Assembly (NCBI GenBank): GCA_031410915.1
Contig: JANNZY010000197.1
Span: forward strand, 1-24,752
DNA length: 24,752 nucleotides
Source: WLMZ01 sp031410915
Lineage (GTDB): Bacteria; Actinomycetota; Acidimicrobiia; Acidimicrobiales; Ilumatobacteraceae
Direction of reading: 5' to 3'
Below are positions 23,763 through 24,752 of this stretch, piece after piece. The notes under the pieces were generated by a model, which was given only the letters and a program-made list of their open reading frames with translations, did no database searches and was not told the DNA's origin. Numbering within the stretch: position 1 is the stretch's first letter; every line of letters starts with the position of its first letter. The position numbers and the translations under genes were made by a program.

Positions 23763-24752
23763 CGCCGCTGCCCTGCGCGCATTTCTGGTACAGCAGCACG
23801 AGCGCTTCCTGGTAGTCGCCGACGAGGCAGAACTCGTTTGCCACGACCTGGTTCGGCGCGTCCGAGCCGCGGATGTCCGACGAGTTGTTCTCGTGCCACC
23901 CGGTCCAGTAGTTGGTGAGGATGACCCAGTCCGCCGAGCGCACGTCGTCGGTCAGGCTGGAACCGGCTTTGTCGGCCAGGCCGGGGTCCATCTCGATGTA
24001 GTAGGTGGCGGGATCCAGCTCGGGGAAGAGCCAGTAGAACATCACGTCGCTGTATATGGTGCGGGCCAGGTCGGCCGGGCCGACGAGCAGGCGCTGGCCG
24101 GGCTGGATCTTGGTCTGCAGATCGGCGACGAGCTCGCGTGCCGCGAGCGCGGCGATGTCGTTGCCCATCCAGAACTCGCGGCCGTTGCGTTCGACGTGGA
24201 ACGGCACCGGCTTGTTGCCGACACTGACACGTGAGTGCAACACGTACATGCGGAACGTGAAGAACGGGCAGACGACGAGCAGGAGCAGCAGCATCACCGC
24301 GGAGCTGAGCGCGAGGCGTCGGCCGTGCGCGAGGCGCGGCCGCACCCAATGACTGATCTCGAGCAGCGTGACCGGCAGGACCGAGAACGACACGCACGTG
24401 ACCCAGGCCAGGTGCGTGGAGTCAGGACGCTGCATCGCCTGGGGCAAGATGCCGAGGCCGAACAGCCCGCCCATCGCCAGGGCGAGCCCGCGGCCACCGG
24501 CGTTGCCGCGGCGCAGCAGCTGGCGGGCGACGACGAGGTTGGCTGCGATCGCGCCGAGCATGGCGAAGAACCACAGGAAGATCTGGCGGTTGGCGGCGAT
24601 GGCGGGCAGGCCCCACCATGGCGCGTCCTGTTCGGCGATCCATTGCAGCGCGCCGTCGTATTCGCTCCAGCTCGGAGGCACGGGCAGCTCGCGGCCGGGA
24701 CGCAGGTGCACGACCGGGTCGACCAGCATGCCGCGCACGCTCGGGCTGATGC
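23707..24752 (-). CDS. large membrane protein, C-terminal part (partial)
   Basis: The frame is open to the window edge, so only the last about 347 residues are seen; the true start lies outside. Counting from the GTG at 24738, hydrophobic segments lie at about 53-72, 84-100, 111-129 and 142-162. They are followed by a soluble C-terminal domain of about 180 residues with YSDVMFYWLFPEL, TYYIEMDPG and DWVILTNY. The combination of several membrane helices, a QxMQRPDSTH loop and this C-terminal domain resembles large membrane proteins of surface-glycan assembly. Position next to dprE1/dprE2 fits a DPA-using or glycan-exporting enzyme, but no glycosyltransferase signature is in the visible part. 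It is convergent with dprE2 and overlaps it by 56 nt. Confidence 0.75.
   Translation of the reverse strand, partial: ISPSVRGMLVDPVVHLRPGRELPVPPSWSEYDGALQWIAEQDAPWWGLPAIAANRQIFLWFFAMLGAIAANLVVARQLLRRGNAGGRGLALAMGGLFGLGILPQAMQRPDSTHLAWVTCVSFSVLPVTLLEISHWVRPRLAHGRRLALSSAVMLLLLLVVCPFFTFRMYVLHSRVSVGNKPVPFHVERNGREFWMGNDIAALAARELVADLQTKIQPGQRLLVGPADLARTIYSDVMFYWLFPELDPATYYIEMDPGLADKAGSSLTDDVRSADWVILTNYWTGWHENNSSDIRGSDAPNQVVANEFCLVGDYQEALVLLYQKCAQGSGVSPAEVGERSARARAEGR

Overview
The window is a piece of a high-GC actinobacterial chromosome. Gene order and protein features (a Rv1691-Rv1711-like block, an actinobacterial-type NUDIX/XerD pair, DprE1/DprE2) place it in the Actinomycetota but outside the mycolate-producing group. 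A lineage such as Acidimicrobiia (Ilumatobacter-like) is my best guess, as an inference from overall style and not from a search.

Layout. 1-580: the 3' end of a 23S rRNA gene, a complete 5S rRNA and a strong intrinsic terminator, so an rRNA operon ends here. 629-3564: a TPR protein with a long disordered N-terminus, a short SSB-like OB-fold protein and a class I (FbaB/DhnA-type) fructose-bisphosphate aldolase. 3569-4768 (minus): a DUF1015 protein. 4826-13386 (plus): HAD-IIA phosphatase, phasin/histone-H1-like protein, tlyA, NAD kinase, recN, pyrG, NUDIX hydrolase, XerD-type recombinase and an HD-domain protein. Many of these junctions are 1-4 nt stop/start overlaps. 13425-14411 (minus): trpS. 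14499-21550 (plus): scpA, scpB, rluB, tyrA, aroA, a HAD-IB phosphatase, a UbiA-type prenyl-phosphate phosphoribosyltransferase and a SAM methyltransferase, with every junction from scpB onward a 1-4 nt overlap. 21586-23762 (plus): dprE1 and dprE2. 23707-24752 (minus): the 3' part of a large membrane protein whose end overlaps that of dprE2.

How the genes work together. The central block is housekeeping: ribosome modification (TlyA, RluB), cofactor and nucleotide supply (NAD kinase, CTP synthase), DNA repair and chromosome handling (RecN, XerD-like, ScpAB) and aromatic amino-acid synthesis (TyrA, AroA). The right-hand end is a decaprenyl-phosphoryl-arabinose (DPA) module: a UbiA-type DPPR synthase, a HAD phosphatase that could remove the 5-phosphate, the DprE1/DprE2 epimerase pair, a methyltransferase and a membrane protein resembling glycan-assembly proteins. 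The most distinctive observations are a threonine in DprE1 at the benzothiazinone-reactive cysteine position, a HAD enzyme where mycobacteria have a PAP2-type phosphatase, and a consistent set of -10-like hexamers 6-9 nt before start codons that lack a Shine-Dalgarno, suggesting widespread leaderless transcription.
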